64,000 nt of DNA, from positions 1,178,001 through 1,242,000 of the forward strand of contig NZ_CP043808.1 of assembly GCF_008386315.1 (NCBI RefSeq), in the 5' to 3' direction. Below the pieces are notes generated by a model that saw only the letters and a list, made by a program, of their open reading frames with translations, was not told the DNA's origin and searched no databases. Source of the DNA: Serinicoccus marinus DSM 15273. GTDB taxonomy: Bacteria; Actinomycetota; Actinomycetes; Actinomycetales; Dermatophilaceae. This document shows positions 12,375-20,537 of this stretch, piece by piece (within the stretch, counting starts at the first letter, position 1; each line of letters starts with the position of its first letter). Position numbers and translations under genes: made by a program.

Positions 12375-14753
12375 ATGACGACACCCACGCGCGGGACCTC
12401 CATCCTCGGCACCGAGGTGCGCCGGGTCGAGGACCCCGAGCTGCTGCGCGGGCGAGGAACCTTCGTCGGCGACACCGACCTCGACGACCCCGAGGTGCTG
12501 CACGCGGTCTTCGTGCGCAGCCCGGTGGCGCACGCGCTGGTCCGCGGCGTCGACACCGCGGCCGCGGCGCAGGCACCGGGTGTGGTCGGGGTGTTCACCG
12601 CGGCCGAGCTCGGCGAGGAGCCGGTGCCGCCCTTCGCCCAGATCCACGACCGGGTGCCGCGCACCGCCCTGGCGACCGACCGGGTGCGCTTCGTCGGCGA
12701 CCCGGTCGCGCTGGTCGTCGCGACCGGGCGCGCTGCCGCGGTCGACGCCGGCGACCTCGTGGACGTGGACTACGAGGACCTGCCCGTGGTGGTCGACATG
12801 GAGGCCGCGCTGGAGCCGGACGCACCCACGCAGTTCCCCGAGCTGGGGAGCAATGTCGTCCTCGCGGTCAAGGACCCCGAGGGTGAGCCGGACGTGCTCG
12901 CGGGCGCGCACCGGGTCGCGCGGCTGCGCCTGGAGAACAACCGCATGGCGACCAGCCCGATCGAGGGGCACGGCATCCTCGCGCGCCCGACCCTGAGCGA
13001 CGGTGAGGTCACCGGACTCGACGTCACCCTCGCCACCCAGCACCCGCACCTCGCGAAGAAGCTCCTGGTCCGCTGGACCGGGCTGCCCGCCGACGCGGTG
13101 CGAGTGCGGGCCCCGCACGTGGGCGGTGCCTTCGGCGGCAAGGCCGGGATCGCGCCGGAGCACGCGGCCGTGGTGCGGGCGGCGTGCTTGCTCGGCCGCC
13201 CGGTCCGGTGGGTGGAGACGCGCAGCGAGACGATGCTGTCGATGACGAGCCGGGGGCAGGTGCAGTACGTCGAGGTCGGGCTCGACGACGAGGGTCGCAT
13301 CACCGGGATGCGGGCGCGGCTGGTGGGTGACTGCGGGGCGTACGCCGGTTTCGGCGGGTCCTTCGCCAGCGGCTCGACCCGGACCATGTCCGAGGGCTCC
13401 TACCAGATCCCGCGGCTGCGCTACGACGCGCTGTCGGTCATGACCAACACCGCACCCACCGGCGCCTTCCGTGGGGCGGGCCGGCCCGAGGCGGCGGCGA
13501 TGCTGGAGCGGGCGATGGACCACGCGGCCCGGACGGTCGGCCTGCTCCCCGAGGAGTTCCGGCGCCGCAACGTCCTCGCCCCGGAGGACCTCCCGCACCG
13601 GACGAAGTTCGGCGCGCACTACGACACCGGCGACTACGCCACGACGCTGCAGGCGGCGCTGGACGCGGCCGGGGTGGACGAGCTGCGCGCCGAGCAGGAG
13701 CGGCGGCGGGAGCGGGGCGACGCGTGGCAGCTCGGCATCGGCATCGCGAGCTACGTCGAGATCACCGGCTTCGGCGGCTCGGAGTACGCTGGGATCCGGG
13801 TCGGTGCGGACGGCTCGGTCGTCGTCATGGCCGGGACGTCGGCCCACGGGCAGGGGCACGCGACCGCCTTCTCGATGCTCGTCGCCGACGCCCTCGACCT
13901 CCCGCTGGAGCGGGTGTCCTACGTGCAGTCCGACACCGCGCAGGTCCGCAGCGGTGGCGGCACCGGCGGGGCGCGGTCGGTGCAGCTCGGCGGCAGCGCG
14001 GTGCTGGAGGCCGCGCAGGAGCTGCGTGAGCAGGCGATCGCCACGGCGGCCGACCTGCTGGAGACGACGGCGGCGGACGTCGAGCTGGTGGACGGCCGGT
14101 TCGCGGTCCGGGGCGTCCCCGGTGCGGGAGTGACCTGGGAGGAGGTCGCCCGCCGGGCGCACGAGGAGGGGGACGAGCTGCAGGTGGATCACGACTTCTC
14201 GCAGGACGGGTCGACCTTCCCGTTCGGCACCCACGTGAGCGTGGTCGAGGTCGATGTCGAGACGGGGGCGGTGCGGCTGCTCCGGCACGTGGCCGTCGAC
14301 GACTGCGGGACCGTGGTCAACCCGCTGCTCGTGCGCGGGCAGCAGCACGGCGGGTGCGTGCAGGGCATCTCGCAGGCGCTCTGGGAGGAGTTCCGCTACG
14401 ACGAGCACGGCAACCCGGTGACCGCCACCTTCGCCGACTACACGCTGCCCACCGCGGGCGACCTGGTCCAGCTGGAGACCAGCCTCACGACGACCCCGAC
14501 GGACCGGAACCCGTTGGGCGCGAAGGGGATCGGGGAGGCGGCGACGGTCGGCTCGACACCGGCGGTGCAGAACGCCGTCGTCGACGCCGTCGCGCACCTC
14601 GGGGTGCGGCACGTCGACCTACCCTGCACGCCGGAACGGGTGCTGGGGGCCGTCCGCGAGGCGGGGCGGGGCGAGCACGACCCGTGGCGCGAGCCGGCGG
14701 CGATCTTCGAGGACCTGCCCGACCTGGAGTCCGTGGACGACGTCGAGGTGTGA
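12375..14753 (+). CDS. xanthine dehydrogenase/CoxL-family molybdopterin subunit
   Basis: Large catalytic subunit of a molybdenum hydroxylase, 792 residues. It carries the molybdopterin contacts (G-G-A-F-G-G-K at about 250), an active-site loop G-A-F-R-G-A-G-R at about 362-369, which is the form II type and not the V-A-Y-R-C-S-F-R loop of true CO dehydrogenase, and the G-A-K-G-I-G-E motif with the catalytic Glu near 715. ATG 12375 follows GGCAGGATGGG. The FAD (medium) and 2Fe-2S (small) subunit genes that normally sit beside it are absent, so it either borrows partners encoded elsewhere or is non-functional. Substrate unknown; an aldehyde or N-heterocycle is usual for form II. Confidence 0.88.
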   Translation: MTTPTRGTSILGTEVRRVEDPELLRGRGTFVGDTDLDDPEVLHAVFVRSPVAHALVRGVDTAAAAQAPGVVGVFTAAELGEEPVPPFAQIHDRVPRTALATDRVRFVGDPVALVVATGRAAAVDAGDLVDVDYEDLPVVVDMEAALEPDAPTQFPELGSNVVLAVKDPEGEPDVLAGAHRVARLRLENNRMATSPIEGHGILARPTLSDGEVTGLDVTLATQHPHLAKKLLVRWTGLPADAVRVRAPHVGGAFGGKAGIAPEHAAVVRAACLLGRPVRWVETRSETMLSMTSRGQVQYVEVGLDDEGRITGMRARLVGDCGAYAGFGGSFASGSTRTMSEGSYQIPRLRYDALSVMTNTAPTGAFRGAGRPEAAAMLERAMDHAARTVGLLPEEFRRRNVLAPEDLPHRTKFGAHYDTGDYATTLQAALDAAGVDELRAEQERRRERGDAWQLGIGIASYVEITGFGGSEYAGIRVGADGSVVVMAGTSAHGQGHATAFSMLVADALDLPLERVSYVQSDTAQVRSGGGTGGARSVQLGGSAVLEAAQELREQAIATAADLLETTAADVELVDGRFAVRGVPGAGVTWEEVARRAHEEGDELQVDHDFSQDGSTFPFGTHVSVVEVDVETGAVRLLRHVAVDDCGTVVNPLLVRGQQHGGCVQGISQALWEEFRYDEHGNPVTATFADYTLPTAGDLVQLETSLTTTPTDRNPLGAKGIGEAATVGSTPAVQNAVVDAVAHLGVRHVDLPCTPERVLGAVREAGRGEHDPWREPAAIFEDLPDLESVDDVEV

Positions 14754-14757
14754 GGGT

Positions 14758-15477
14758 TCAGACCCCGCTGGGGTCGTGCGTCCGGCCGCCGTCCGCGCCC
14801 TCGACCGGTGGCTGCTCGAACCCGCGGGTGGGCGGTTCCGGCGAGACCACCGGTGGCTCGACGGGGCCGACCGAGGGCGGGTCCTCCGGGATGACGCCCA
14901 CGCGCGGGTCCAGAGCGCCGGTGAGCGGGGTGTCCCACAGCGGTGCGCCGTCGGCCGGGCCGGCCCAGGCGGCGGCGAGGGAGTCGGCGTCCGCGGCGGT
15001 GACCTCCAGGGCGCGGCTGCGCTCGGCGATCTCGAGCCGTGCCTGCTCGACGATCTCCTGGGCGCGTCCGTGCTCCCGCTCGATCTGCTCCACGTCGTCC
15101 TCGTCGAGCACCTCGAGCTCCACCTGCCCGTCGAGCCGGCGCACCGAGGCGGCCACCGTGCTCACCCGGGAGAAGGACGCGTCGAGGTCGCGCTGGGTCG
15201 AGGCGGTGAGGTCGTGCAGGGCGTGCAGCTGCGTCAGGACGGCCTGCGCCATGCCCTGCACGAGCTCCAGGCCCTGGGTGACCCGCGGCGCGTAGGCGAG
15301 GTAGGAGTCGGCACGGTTGCCCTCCCAGGCGGACGCCACGCGGGTGGTGACGTCGGAGCTGTCGGCCCCGGCGTTGCCCCCGGCGTCCCGCATCGCGGCC
15401 CACGCGTCGATGGCCTCCTGCAGGCAGGACACCTGGGCCCGCAGGTGCCAGACGTCGGCCTTGGTGAGCGTGATCAT
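14758..15477 (-). CDS. WXG100-like helical protein with proline-rich tail
   Basis: 239 residues, no signal peptide or membrane segment. Residues 1-100 are helical with a W-x-G motif (A-W-E-G-N-R) near residue 48, as in the helical hairpin of WXG100 proteins that leave the cell through type VII secretion. A further helical, Glu/Arg-rich region (about 100-175) is followed by a Pro/Glu-rich tail (about 205-239). ATG 15477 overlaps the upstream gene's stop by 4 nt, so the two are co-translated, like Esx pairs. No EccC-type ATPase or other secretion gene is in the window, so the export route is an inference. Confidence 0.6.
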   Translation of the reverse strand: MITLTKADVWHLRAQVSCLQEAIDAWAAMRDAGGNAGADSSDVTTRVASAWEGNRADSYLAYAPRVTQGLELVQGMAQAVLTQLHALHDLTASTQRDLDASFSRVSTVAASVRRLDGQVELEVLDEDDVEQIEREHGRAQEIVEQARLEIAERSRALEVTAADADSLAAAWAGPADGAPLWDTPLTGALDPRVGVIPEDPPSVGPVEPPVVSPEPPTRGFEQPPVEGADGGRTHDPSGV

Positions 15478-16091
15478 GCGGAGGCTCCGGGGCTGTCGCC
15501 GTCCAGGCTGGGGCCGCGCTGGTGAGGTTCGGCCTGCGGCAGGTCGGGGCTGTCGGTGTCGAGGGCCGGTCCGCGCTCGTGCGGAGCGGCCTGGGGCAGC
15601 TCGCCCCGGTCGACGTCCAGGGCCGGGCCCTGCTCGTGCGGAGCGGCCTGGGGCAGCTCGCCCCGGTCGACGTCCAGGGCCGGGCCCTGCTCGTGCGGAG
15701 CCGCCTGGGGCAGCTCGCCCCGGTCGACGTCCAGCCGTTGTCCCGGGCCGTGCGGCTCGGCGCGACCCAGCACGGGCCGGCCGTCCTCGCCCACCCCACG
15801 CGGGGGGAGCCCACGCGGCGACGGCGAGGTCTCCAGGTCGGTCGCCGCCTGCTCCAGGTGGCCACCGTCGTGCATCACGGTGCGCTGCAGGTGACCGGCT
15901 GCGGCGTCGACCGCCTGCATCACCCGGTCGTAGGCAGCGGCGACCTGGGTGTCCTGCGAGGGGAGGCCGAGCCCGGAGGTCGGCAGCCCACCCCCGCGGA
16001 CCAGGGAGCTGCGTCCCGTCTGCAGCGTCTGCGAGATGGTCACGAGGTCGCGCCCGCACCGCCTCAGCTCGGCTGGCTCTCCGCCGACCAT
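15474..16091 (-). CDS. putative WXG100-partner protein with 19-residue tandem repeats
   Basis: 205 residues, no similarity I can name. The N-terminal 100 residues are predicted helical (Q-V-A-A-A-Y-D-R-V-M-Q-A-V-D), compatible with a small Esx-like partner. The C-terminal half is about four to five copies of a 19-residue acidic/proline unit (core D-R-G-E-L-P-Q-A-A-P-H-E) with aspartate and histidine at fixed places. I chose ATG 16091 because GGGGAG precedes it at a good distance. Overlaps the next gene by 4 nt. The repeats probably form an extended, length-variable tail. Confidence 0.6.
   Translation of the reverse strand: MVGGEPAELRRCGRDLVTISQTLQTGRSSLVRGGGLPTSGLGLPSQDTQVAAAYDRVMQAVDAAAGHLQRTVMHDGGHLEQAATDLETSPSPRGLPPRGVGEDGRPVLGRAEPHGPGQRLDVDRGELPQAAPHEQGPALDVDRGELPQAAPHEQGPALDVDRGELPQAAPHERGPALDTDSPDLPQAEPHQRGPSLDGDSPGASA
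15562..15732. repeat. 57-bp tandem repeat inside a coding region
   Basis: Three consecutive 57-bp copies: 15562-15618 (first part diverged), 15619-15675 and 15676-15732. The last two differ at a single base that I can see. A more diverged copy precedes them at about 15508-15561. The unit is 19 codons, so loss or gain keeps the frame. This nearly perfect identity suggests recent expansion. Confidence 0.9.
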
Positions 16092-16168
16092 CCTGATCTC
16101 CCCTTCGCCGTGTCCCGCCCCGGTCCCCGCCAGCATAACGACCAGCGACAGCGGGGGCCAGGATCCCC

Positions 16169-16200
16169 GGGACGCCGCGACGACGAGGCAGCGGCGTCCC
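16169..16200 (-). terminator. hairpin after aldo/keto reductase gene
   Basis: GGGACGCCGC (16169-16178) and its exact reverse complement GCGGCGTCCC (16191-16200) are separated by a 12-nt loop, 16 bp past the reductase stop on the minus strand. No T-run follows, as is common for actinobacterial terminators. Confidence 0.55.
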
Positions 16201-16215
16201 GCGCCAGCACCCCGA

Positions 16216-17160
16216 TCAGAAGCTCGACGAAGCCTCGTCGAGCTGGCGCACGTCCGCCTCGGTCAGCTGGAGCGAGGTCGCTGCCAGCAGCGGCTCCAGC
16301 TGCTCGGGGCGGGAGGCGGAGGCGATCGGGGCGGTGACGCCCTTCGCCAGCACCCACCCGAGGGCGACGGTCGCGGGCTGCACGTCGTGCCGCTGCGCCA
16401 CCTCGACGAGCACGTCCACCACCGCCAGGCCGCCGGCGTCGGCATACCGCCGGGCGGCGCCGCCACGGGCGTTGCCGTCGAAGTCCTCCTCGGTGCGGTA
16501 CTTCCCGGTGAGGAAGCCCGAGGCGAGCGCGGGGTAGCTGAAGACGGCCAGCCCGAACTCCGCGACCAGCGGGGCGAGGTCGCGCTCGTAGTCGGCGCGG
16601 GAGACCAGGCTGTAGCGCGGCTGGATCGCGGTCGGGACGCTCGCCCCCTGCTCGGCGGCGGTCTCGAGGAAGGCGCGCAGCCGGTCGGGGGCGTAGTTGG
16701 ACAGGCCGATCGTGCGGGCCCGGCCGCTGCGCACCACCTCGTCGAAGGTGGCGACCTGCTCGGCGATGTCGACCGAGTCGTCGTCGGTGTGCGCGTAGTA
16801 GAGGTCCACGTGGTCGGTCTCCAGCCGGTCCAACGACTCGTCCAGGGCGGTCATCACGGTGTCGCGAGCCAGTCCCTGGCGGCCGGGCTTCTTGCCCACC
16901 TTGGTCGCGACGAGCACCTCGTCGCGGTTGCCGCGCTCGGCCATCCAGCGGCCGATGATGCGCTCGGACTCGCCGCCCTCGTGGCCCTCGGCCCACGCGG
17001 AGTACATGTCGGCGGTGTCGACGAAGGACCCGCCTGCGGCGAGGAAGGCGTCGAGCACGGCGAAGCTGGCCTCGGCGTCGGCGGTCCAGCCGAACGGGTT
17101 GCCCCCCAGGTTGACGGGGAGGAACGTGCGGTCGGTGCCGGGAAAGGTGGGGTGAGACAT
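16216..17160 (-). CDS. aldo/keto reductase
   Basis: NADPH-dependent carbonyl reductase of the AKR superfamily, 314 residues, TIM barrel. The catalytic tetrad is visible: Asp and Tyr in D-T-A-D-M-Y (about residues 47-52), Lys in A-T-K-V-G (about 84) and His in Y-Y-A-H-T (about 121). The S-N-Y-A segment near 160 and the C-terminal cofactor-binding S-A-S-R-P are typical of the YajO/Tas-like subgroup. ATG 17160. Divergent from the DUF2236 gene. Physiological substrate unknown. Confidence 0.9.
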   Translation of the reverse strand: MSHPTFPGTDRTFLPVNLGGNPFGWTADAEASFAVLDAFLAAGGSFVDTADMYSAWAEGHEGGESERIIGRWMAERGNRDEVLVATKVGKKPGRQGLARDTVMTALDESLDRLETDHVDLYYAHTDDDSVDIAEQVATFDEVVRSGRARTIGLSNYAPDRLRAFLETAAEQGASVPTAIQPRYSLVSRADYERDLAPLVAEFGLAVFSYPALASGFLTGKYRTEEDFDGNARGGAARRYADAGGLAVVDVLVEVAQRHDVQPATVALGWVLAKGVTAPIASASRPEQLEPLLAATSLQLTEADVRQLDEASSSF

Positions 17161-17225
17161 GCGCCGACCGTACCTGCCGCTCCCGGTCGCCGCCGGTCTG
17201 GCGTGGCGGCACCGGTCCCCGCGTG

Positions 17226-17260
17226 CGACAGTAGGGACTGTCGACGCTTTGTCCAGCGTC
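17226..17260. promoter_or_regulatory. two adjacent inverted repeats upstream of DUF2236 gene
   Basis: CGACAGT-AGGG-ACTGTCG (17226-17243) and GACGCT-N6-AGCGTC (17243-17260) lie back to back, 27 bp before ATG 17287 and 65 bp from the divergent reductase start. Dimeric repressors such as TetR types bind sites like these. No regulator gene is adjacent. Confidence 0.45.
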
Positions 17261-17286
17261 TGTCCCAGGCATACACGAGGAGCACG

Positions 17287-18162
17287 ATGACTCTCGCTCG
17301 GCTGCAGACTGCGCTCGGGAGCGCGCTGCGCGCCCGTGTCGCCGGGGACGACGCGAGCGAGCGCGCCGCGCGCATCTGGGACACGCCGGGGGATCGCTGG
17401 TTCACCGAGCAGGACCCGGTCTGGCGGGTGCACGCGGACGCCGCGATGTTTCCCGGCGGCGTGGCGGCGCTGCTCCTGCAGATGCTCCACCCCATGGCCA
17501 TGGCAGGGGTCGCGGGCCACTCCGGCTACAAGGGTGACCCCTGGGGAAGGCTGCAGCGGACGAGTACCTACCTCGCGGCCACCACCTTCGGCACCGTCGA
17601 GCACGCGATGGACACGATCGGTCACGTCCGCGCGATCCACGAGCGGGTGCGGGGCAAGGACGCCTTCGGGCGTCCCTACCGCGCCTCGGACCCGCACCTG
17701 CTGCGGTGGGTGCACGTCGCGGAGGCATGGTCCTTCCTGCACGCCTACCAGGCCTTCGCGCGCACCCCGCTCAGCACGTCCGAGGCAGACACCTACGTCG
17801 CGCAGGCCGGGGTCTCCGCCGGGCACCTCGGCGTGGTCGACCCGCCGCGGACGGTGCGGGAGCTGGAGGGTGAGTTGACGGCATACCGCGCCGAGCTCGA
17901 GGCCACCGAGCAGGCCCGGGAGGCGGCCCGCTTCCTGCTCGTGGAGCCGCCGCTGCCGCTGGCGTCGAGGCCCGGCTACTGGGCGATCGCCGCCGGGGGA
18001 GTCGCGTTGCTGCCGAGGTATGCGCGGGCCGAGCTCGGGCTGCCCGCGTCGCCGACGCTCTCGCGCGGGGTGCTGCGTCCGCTCGGCCGGGCCAGCACCT
18101 CGACGGTGCGGTGGGCGATGGCCGGGGTGGGCCGCGACCGGGCGCAGGAGCGGGCTGCGTGA
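17287..18162 (+). CDS. oxygenase MpaB / DUF2236 family protein
   Basis: 291 residues. Members of this family, including the rubber oxygenase Lcp and the fungal MpaB, are heme-associated oxygenases. The family blocks are visible: R-V-H-A-D-A-A-M-F-P-G-G near 48-59, a long helical stretch with L-H-P (about 70), and H-V-R-A-I-H (about 118) with the histidines that bind heme in characterised members. A hydrophobic C-terminal part may touch the membrane. ATG 17287 follows GAGGAG. Its stop overlaps the next start (GTGA), giving a three-gene chain with the LigT-like and photolyase genes. Confidence 0.82.
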   Translation: MTLARLQTALGSALRARVAGDDASERAARIWDTPGDRWFTEQDPVWRVHADAAMFPGGVAALLLQMLHPMAMAGVAGHSGYKGDPWGRLQRTSTYLAATTFGTVEHAMDTIGHVRAIHERVRGKDAFGRPYRASDPHLLRWVHVAEAWSFLHAYQAFARTPLSTSEADTYVAQAGVSAGHLGVVDPPRTVRELEGELTAYRAELEATEQAREAARFLLVEPPLPLASRPGYWAIAAGGVALLPRYARAELGLPASPTLSRGVLRPLGRASTSTVRWAMAGVGRDRAQERAA

Positions 18163-18719
18163 GCCGGCAGCACGCCCTGGAGCTGGTGCTCTCACCGGAG
18201 GACGACGCGCGGGTCCGCGGACGCTGGCAGGCCCTCGAGGAGGGCGGGATCGCGTCGCTCGCGCGGCACCAAGGACGCACCCACCGCCCGCACCTCACCG
18301 TCGCCACGTCGCAGGTCGCGCCGGACGCGGACGTGCTGCGCGTCGCGCAGGACCTCTGGGCGCCGCTGCTGCCGCTGCCGTTGCGGGTCGACGGCCTCGT
18401 CCTGCTCGGCGGACGACGGGTGAGCGTCGCCGACCTCGTGGCCGCCCCGTTCGAGGCCCGCGTCGCCCAGGCCCGGGTGACCCACGCGTGGTCGGGTGCG
18501 GACGAGCGGCCGTGGATCCCGCACGTCACCCTGGCCACCCGGTTGAGCCTGGCCCGGGCGGGCGAGGCGCTGGAGCTGCTCGCGACGGCGGCCGGCCCGG
18601 AATCCCGGACCGAGACGCACGACGGCGCCGTCGCGCGCACGACGCTCACGGTGCAGGGCCTGCGCTGGTGGGACCCGGACCACGAGGTGGTCGCGCCGGT
18701 GGCGGGGGTCGCGGCGTGA
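18159..18719 (+). CDS. 2'-5' RNA ligase family (LigT-like) protein
   Basis: 186 residues with the two H-x-T/S motifs of the 2H phosphoesterase fold: H-L-T-V about residues 46-49 and H-V-T-L about 121-124. In E. coli LigT and relatives these cleave or ligate 2'-5' or 2',3'-cyclic phosphates. GTG 18159 overlaps the previous stop by 4 nt, and its own stop overlaps the photolyase start in the same way, so the three proteins are translationally coupled. RNA or nucleotide repair fits its place before a photolyase gene, but this is inference. Confidence 0.8.
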   Translation: MSRQHALELVLSPEDDARVRGRWQALEEGGIASLARHQGRTHRPHLTVATSQVAPDADVLRVAQDLWAPLLPLPLRVDGLVLLGGRRVSVADLVAAPFEARVAQARVTHAWSGADERPWIPHVTLATRLSLARAGEALELLATAAGPESRTETHDGAVARTTLTVQGLRWWDPDHEVVAPVAGVAA

Positions 18720-20203
18720 GCGGCTCGACGCAGGTCCGGCTCGTCTACCCGCACCAGCTGCACGCGGAGCAGCTGCGGGTGCCGGAGGGGACGGTGCTCG
18801 TGGTGGTGGAGGACGACCTGCTCTACCGGCAGTACCCCTTCCATGCGCACAAGCTCGTGCTGCACCGCGCGGCCACCCGCCGTTTCGTCGACCGTGCCCG
18901 GGAGCAGTGGCTGGATGTCGAGGTCGTGGAGTCCTCCCCGGACCGGACCAGCGGCGAGGCCCTGGTGGAGCTCGTTGAACGGCTCTCGCCCGGGAGGGTG
19001 AGCGTGCTGGACGTCGCCGACGACTGGCTCGCGCGGCACTGCCGGGACCAGCTGCGCGAGGGTGGCTACGAGCTGCGCGCCGAGGACGTGCTCGACACCC
19101 CCGCCTTCCTCACCACCCGCGAGCAGATCCGTGAGCACTTCTCCACCGGCGGCGCGCGGATGCAGCACTTCTACGCCTGGCAGCGACGCCGGCTGGACGT
19201 GCTCATGGATGGTGACCAGCCGGTCGGGGGCCGGTGGTCCTACGACACCGAGAACCGCAAGAAGCTGCCCGCCGGACACCCCGTCCCGGACCCCGCGCTC
19301 GGGCCGGCGCGACGGCATACCCGCGTCACCGAGGCGATCGACTGGGTGAGCGAGCACTTCCCGGACGCCCCCGGGGACCCGGGGACCTTCTCCTGGGCGA
19401 CGTCACCGGGCGAGGGGGACGCGGCGCTGCGCCGGTTCCTCGACGAGCGGTTCATGCAGTTCGGGCCCTACGAGGACGCGATCAGCGCCGAGCACCCGGT
19501 GATCTTCCACGCCGCGCTCACGCCAGCGCTGAACTGCGGGCTCATCGACCCCGACCAGGTGCTGGAGCGGGCGCTGGCCGCGGCGGACGAGCACGACGTG
19601 GAGCTGCCCAGCCTCGAGGGCTTCGTGCGTCAGATCATCGGCTGGCGGGAGTACATGCGGGCCACGTACCGGCTCTGGGGCCGCCGGATGCGCACGAGCA
19701 ACGTCCTCGAGCACGGGCGGTCGTTGGACGAGTCGTGGTGGACCGGTGAGACGGGTCTCGAGCCGGTCGACCTCGTCATCCGACGGGTGCTGGAGCGGGG
19801 GTATGCCCACCACATCGAGCGGCTCATGGTGCTCGGCAACGCGCTGTGTCTGCTCAGGGTGCACCCGGACGAGGTCTTCCGGTGGTTCATGGCGCTCTTC
19901 GTCGACGCCTACGACTGGGTCATGGTCCCGAACGTGTATGCGATGAGCCAGTTCGCCGCGGGTGACGCCATCACCACCAAGCCCTACGTCTCGGGCAGCA
20001 ACTACCTGCGGAAGATGTCGGACCTGCCGGCGGGGGACTGGCGGGAGGCGTGGGACGGGCTTTACTGGACGTTCGTCGAGGACCACCGCGAGGTCTTCGA
20101 GGCCAACAGCCGGGCGAACTTCGCGGTGCGCACCTGGGAGGGCATGGCCGAGGACAAGCAGCAGTCGCACCGCGACGCGGCGGCACCCTGGCTGGGTCGG
20201 TAG
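18716..20203 (+). CDS. cryptochrome/photolyase-family protein, FeS-BCP-like
   Basis: 495-residue flavoprotein of the PhrB/FeS-BCP group (deoxyribodipyrimidine photolyase-related), which repairs (6-4) photoproducts or senses light. An N-terminal Rossmann-like antenna domain (to about 130) is followed by the helical FAD domain with the group signatures G-W-R-E-Y-M-R and D-A-Y-D-W-V-M-V-P-N. In group members I recall, three of the four 4Fe-4S cysteines lie between the S-G-x-x-Y segment and the L-Y-W motif. Here that stretch (about residues 425-450) contains no cysteine, so the cluster appears to be absent. GTG 18716 overlaps the LigT-like stop. Confidence 0.85.
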   Translation: MSGSTQVRLVYPHQLHAEQLRVPEGTVLVVVEDDLLYRQYPFHAHKLVLHRAATRRFVDRAREQWLDVEVVESSPDRTSGEALVELVERLSPGRVSVLDVADDWLARHCRDQLREGGYELRAEDVLDTPAFLTTREQIREHFSTGGARMQHFYAWQRRRLDVLMDGDQPVGGRWSYDTENRKKLPAGHPVPDPALGPARRHTRVTEAIDWVSEHFPDAPGDPGTFSWATSPGEGDAALRRFLDERFMQFGPYEDAISAEHPVIFHAALTPALNCGLIDPDQVLERALAAADEHDVELPSLEGFVRQIIGWREYMRATYRLWGRRMRTSNVLEHGRSLDESWWTGETGLEPVDLVIRRVLERGYAHHIERLMVLGNALCLLRVHPDEVFRWFMALFVDAYDWVMVPNVYAMSQFAAGDAITTKPYVSGSNYLRKMSDLPAGDWREAWDGLYWTFVEDHREVFEANSRANFAVRTWEGMAEDKQQSHRDAAAPWLGR

Positions 20204-20273
20204 CTGGAGCCACCCGCACTTTTTGTCGGGCCAGCCGTGCGGCACGGAGGGGACTCGGCGGCGACCGCTCGAC

Positions 20274-20511
20274 TCAGCTGTCGTCGTCGGCCAGGTGCGG
20301 TGGGAAGCCACCGGTCGCGATCGGTGACCACCGGGTGGGGGTGACCCTTAGCAGGGACTTGCCCTGGTCGCGCCTCGCCTGGCGGTACTCCTCCCAGCCG
20401 GTGTGCTCGCCGGAGATGCTGCGGAAGTAGTCGACCAGCGGCTCGAGGGCCTCCTCGCCGTCCAGCACCTCGCAGGTCGACGCCGGTCGTGGTGGCGATG
20501 GTGCGAGGCAT
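20274..20511 (-). pseudogene. PPOX-class F420-dependent enzyme, internally deleted
   Basis: The minus strand starts with the family's N-terminus (M-P-R-T-I-A-T-T-T-G-V-D-L) at 20511 and ends with its C-terminus (about 64 residues, with R-V-T-P-T-R-W and a G-G-F-P-P-H end). The middle of the protein, roughly 75-85 residues that should carry the FMN/F420 barrel, is gone, and the two ends are joined out of frame near 20470. The family has about 150 residues. A one-step internal deletion is the simplest cause. The gene cannot make a folded enzyme. Confidence 0.7.
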
Positions 20512-20537
20512 GGTCACCACGGTGGCTCCGGGCGGGC

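Noticed and set aside
12375..14753. Carbon monoxide dehydrogenase (coxL) assignment
   Set aside because: The active-site loop is G-A-F-R-G-A-G-R, not the Cys-containing loop of true CO dehydrogenase, and the other subunits are absent.
15505..15735. Regularly repeated units that could suggest a CRISPR array
   Set aside because: The repeats are directly adjacent without spacers, keep a reading frame of 19 codons and lie inside a gene.
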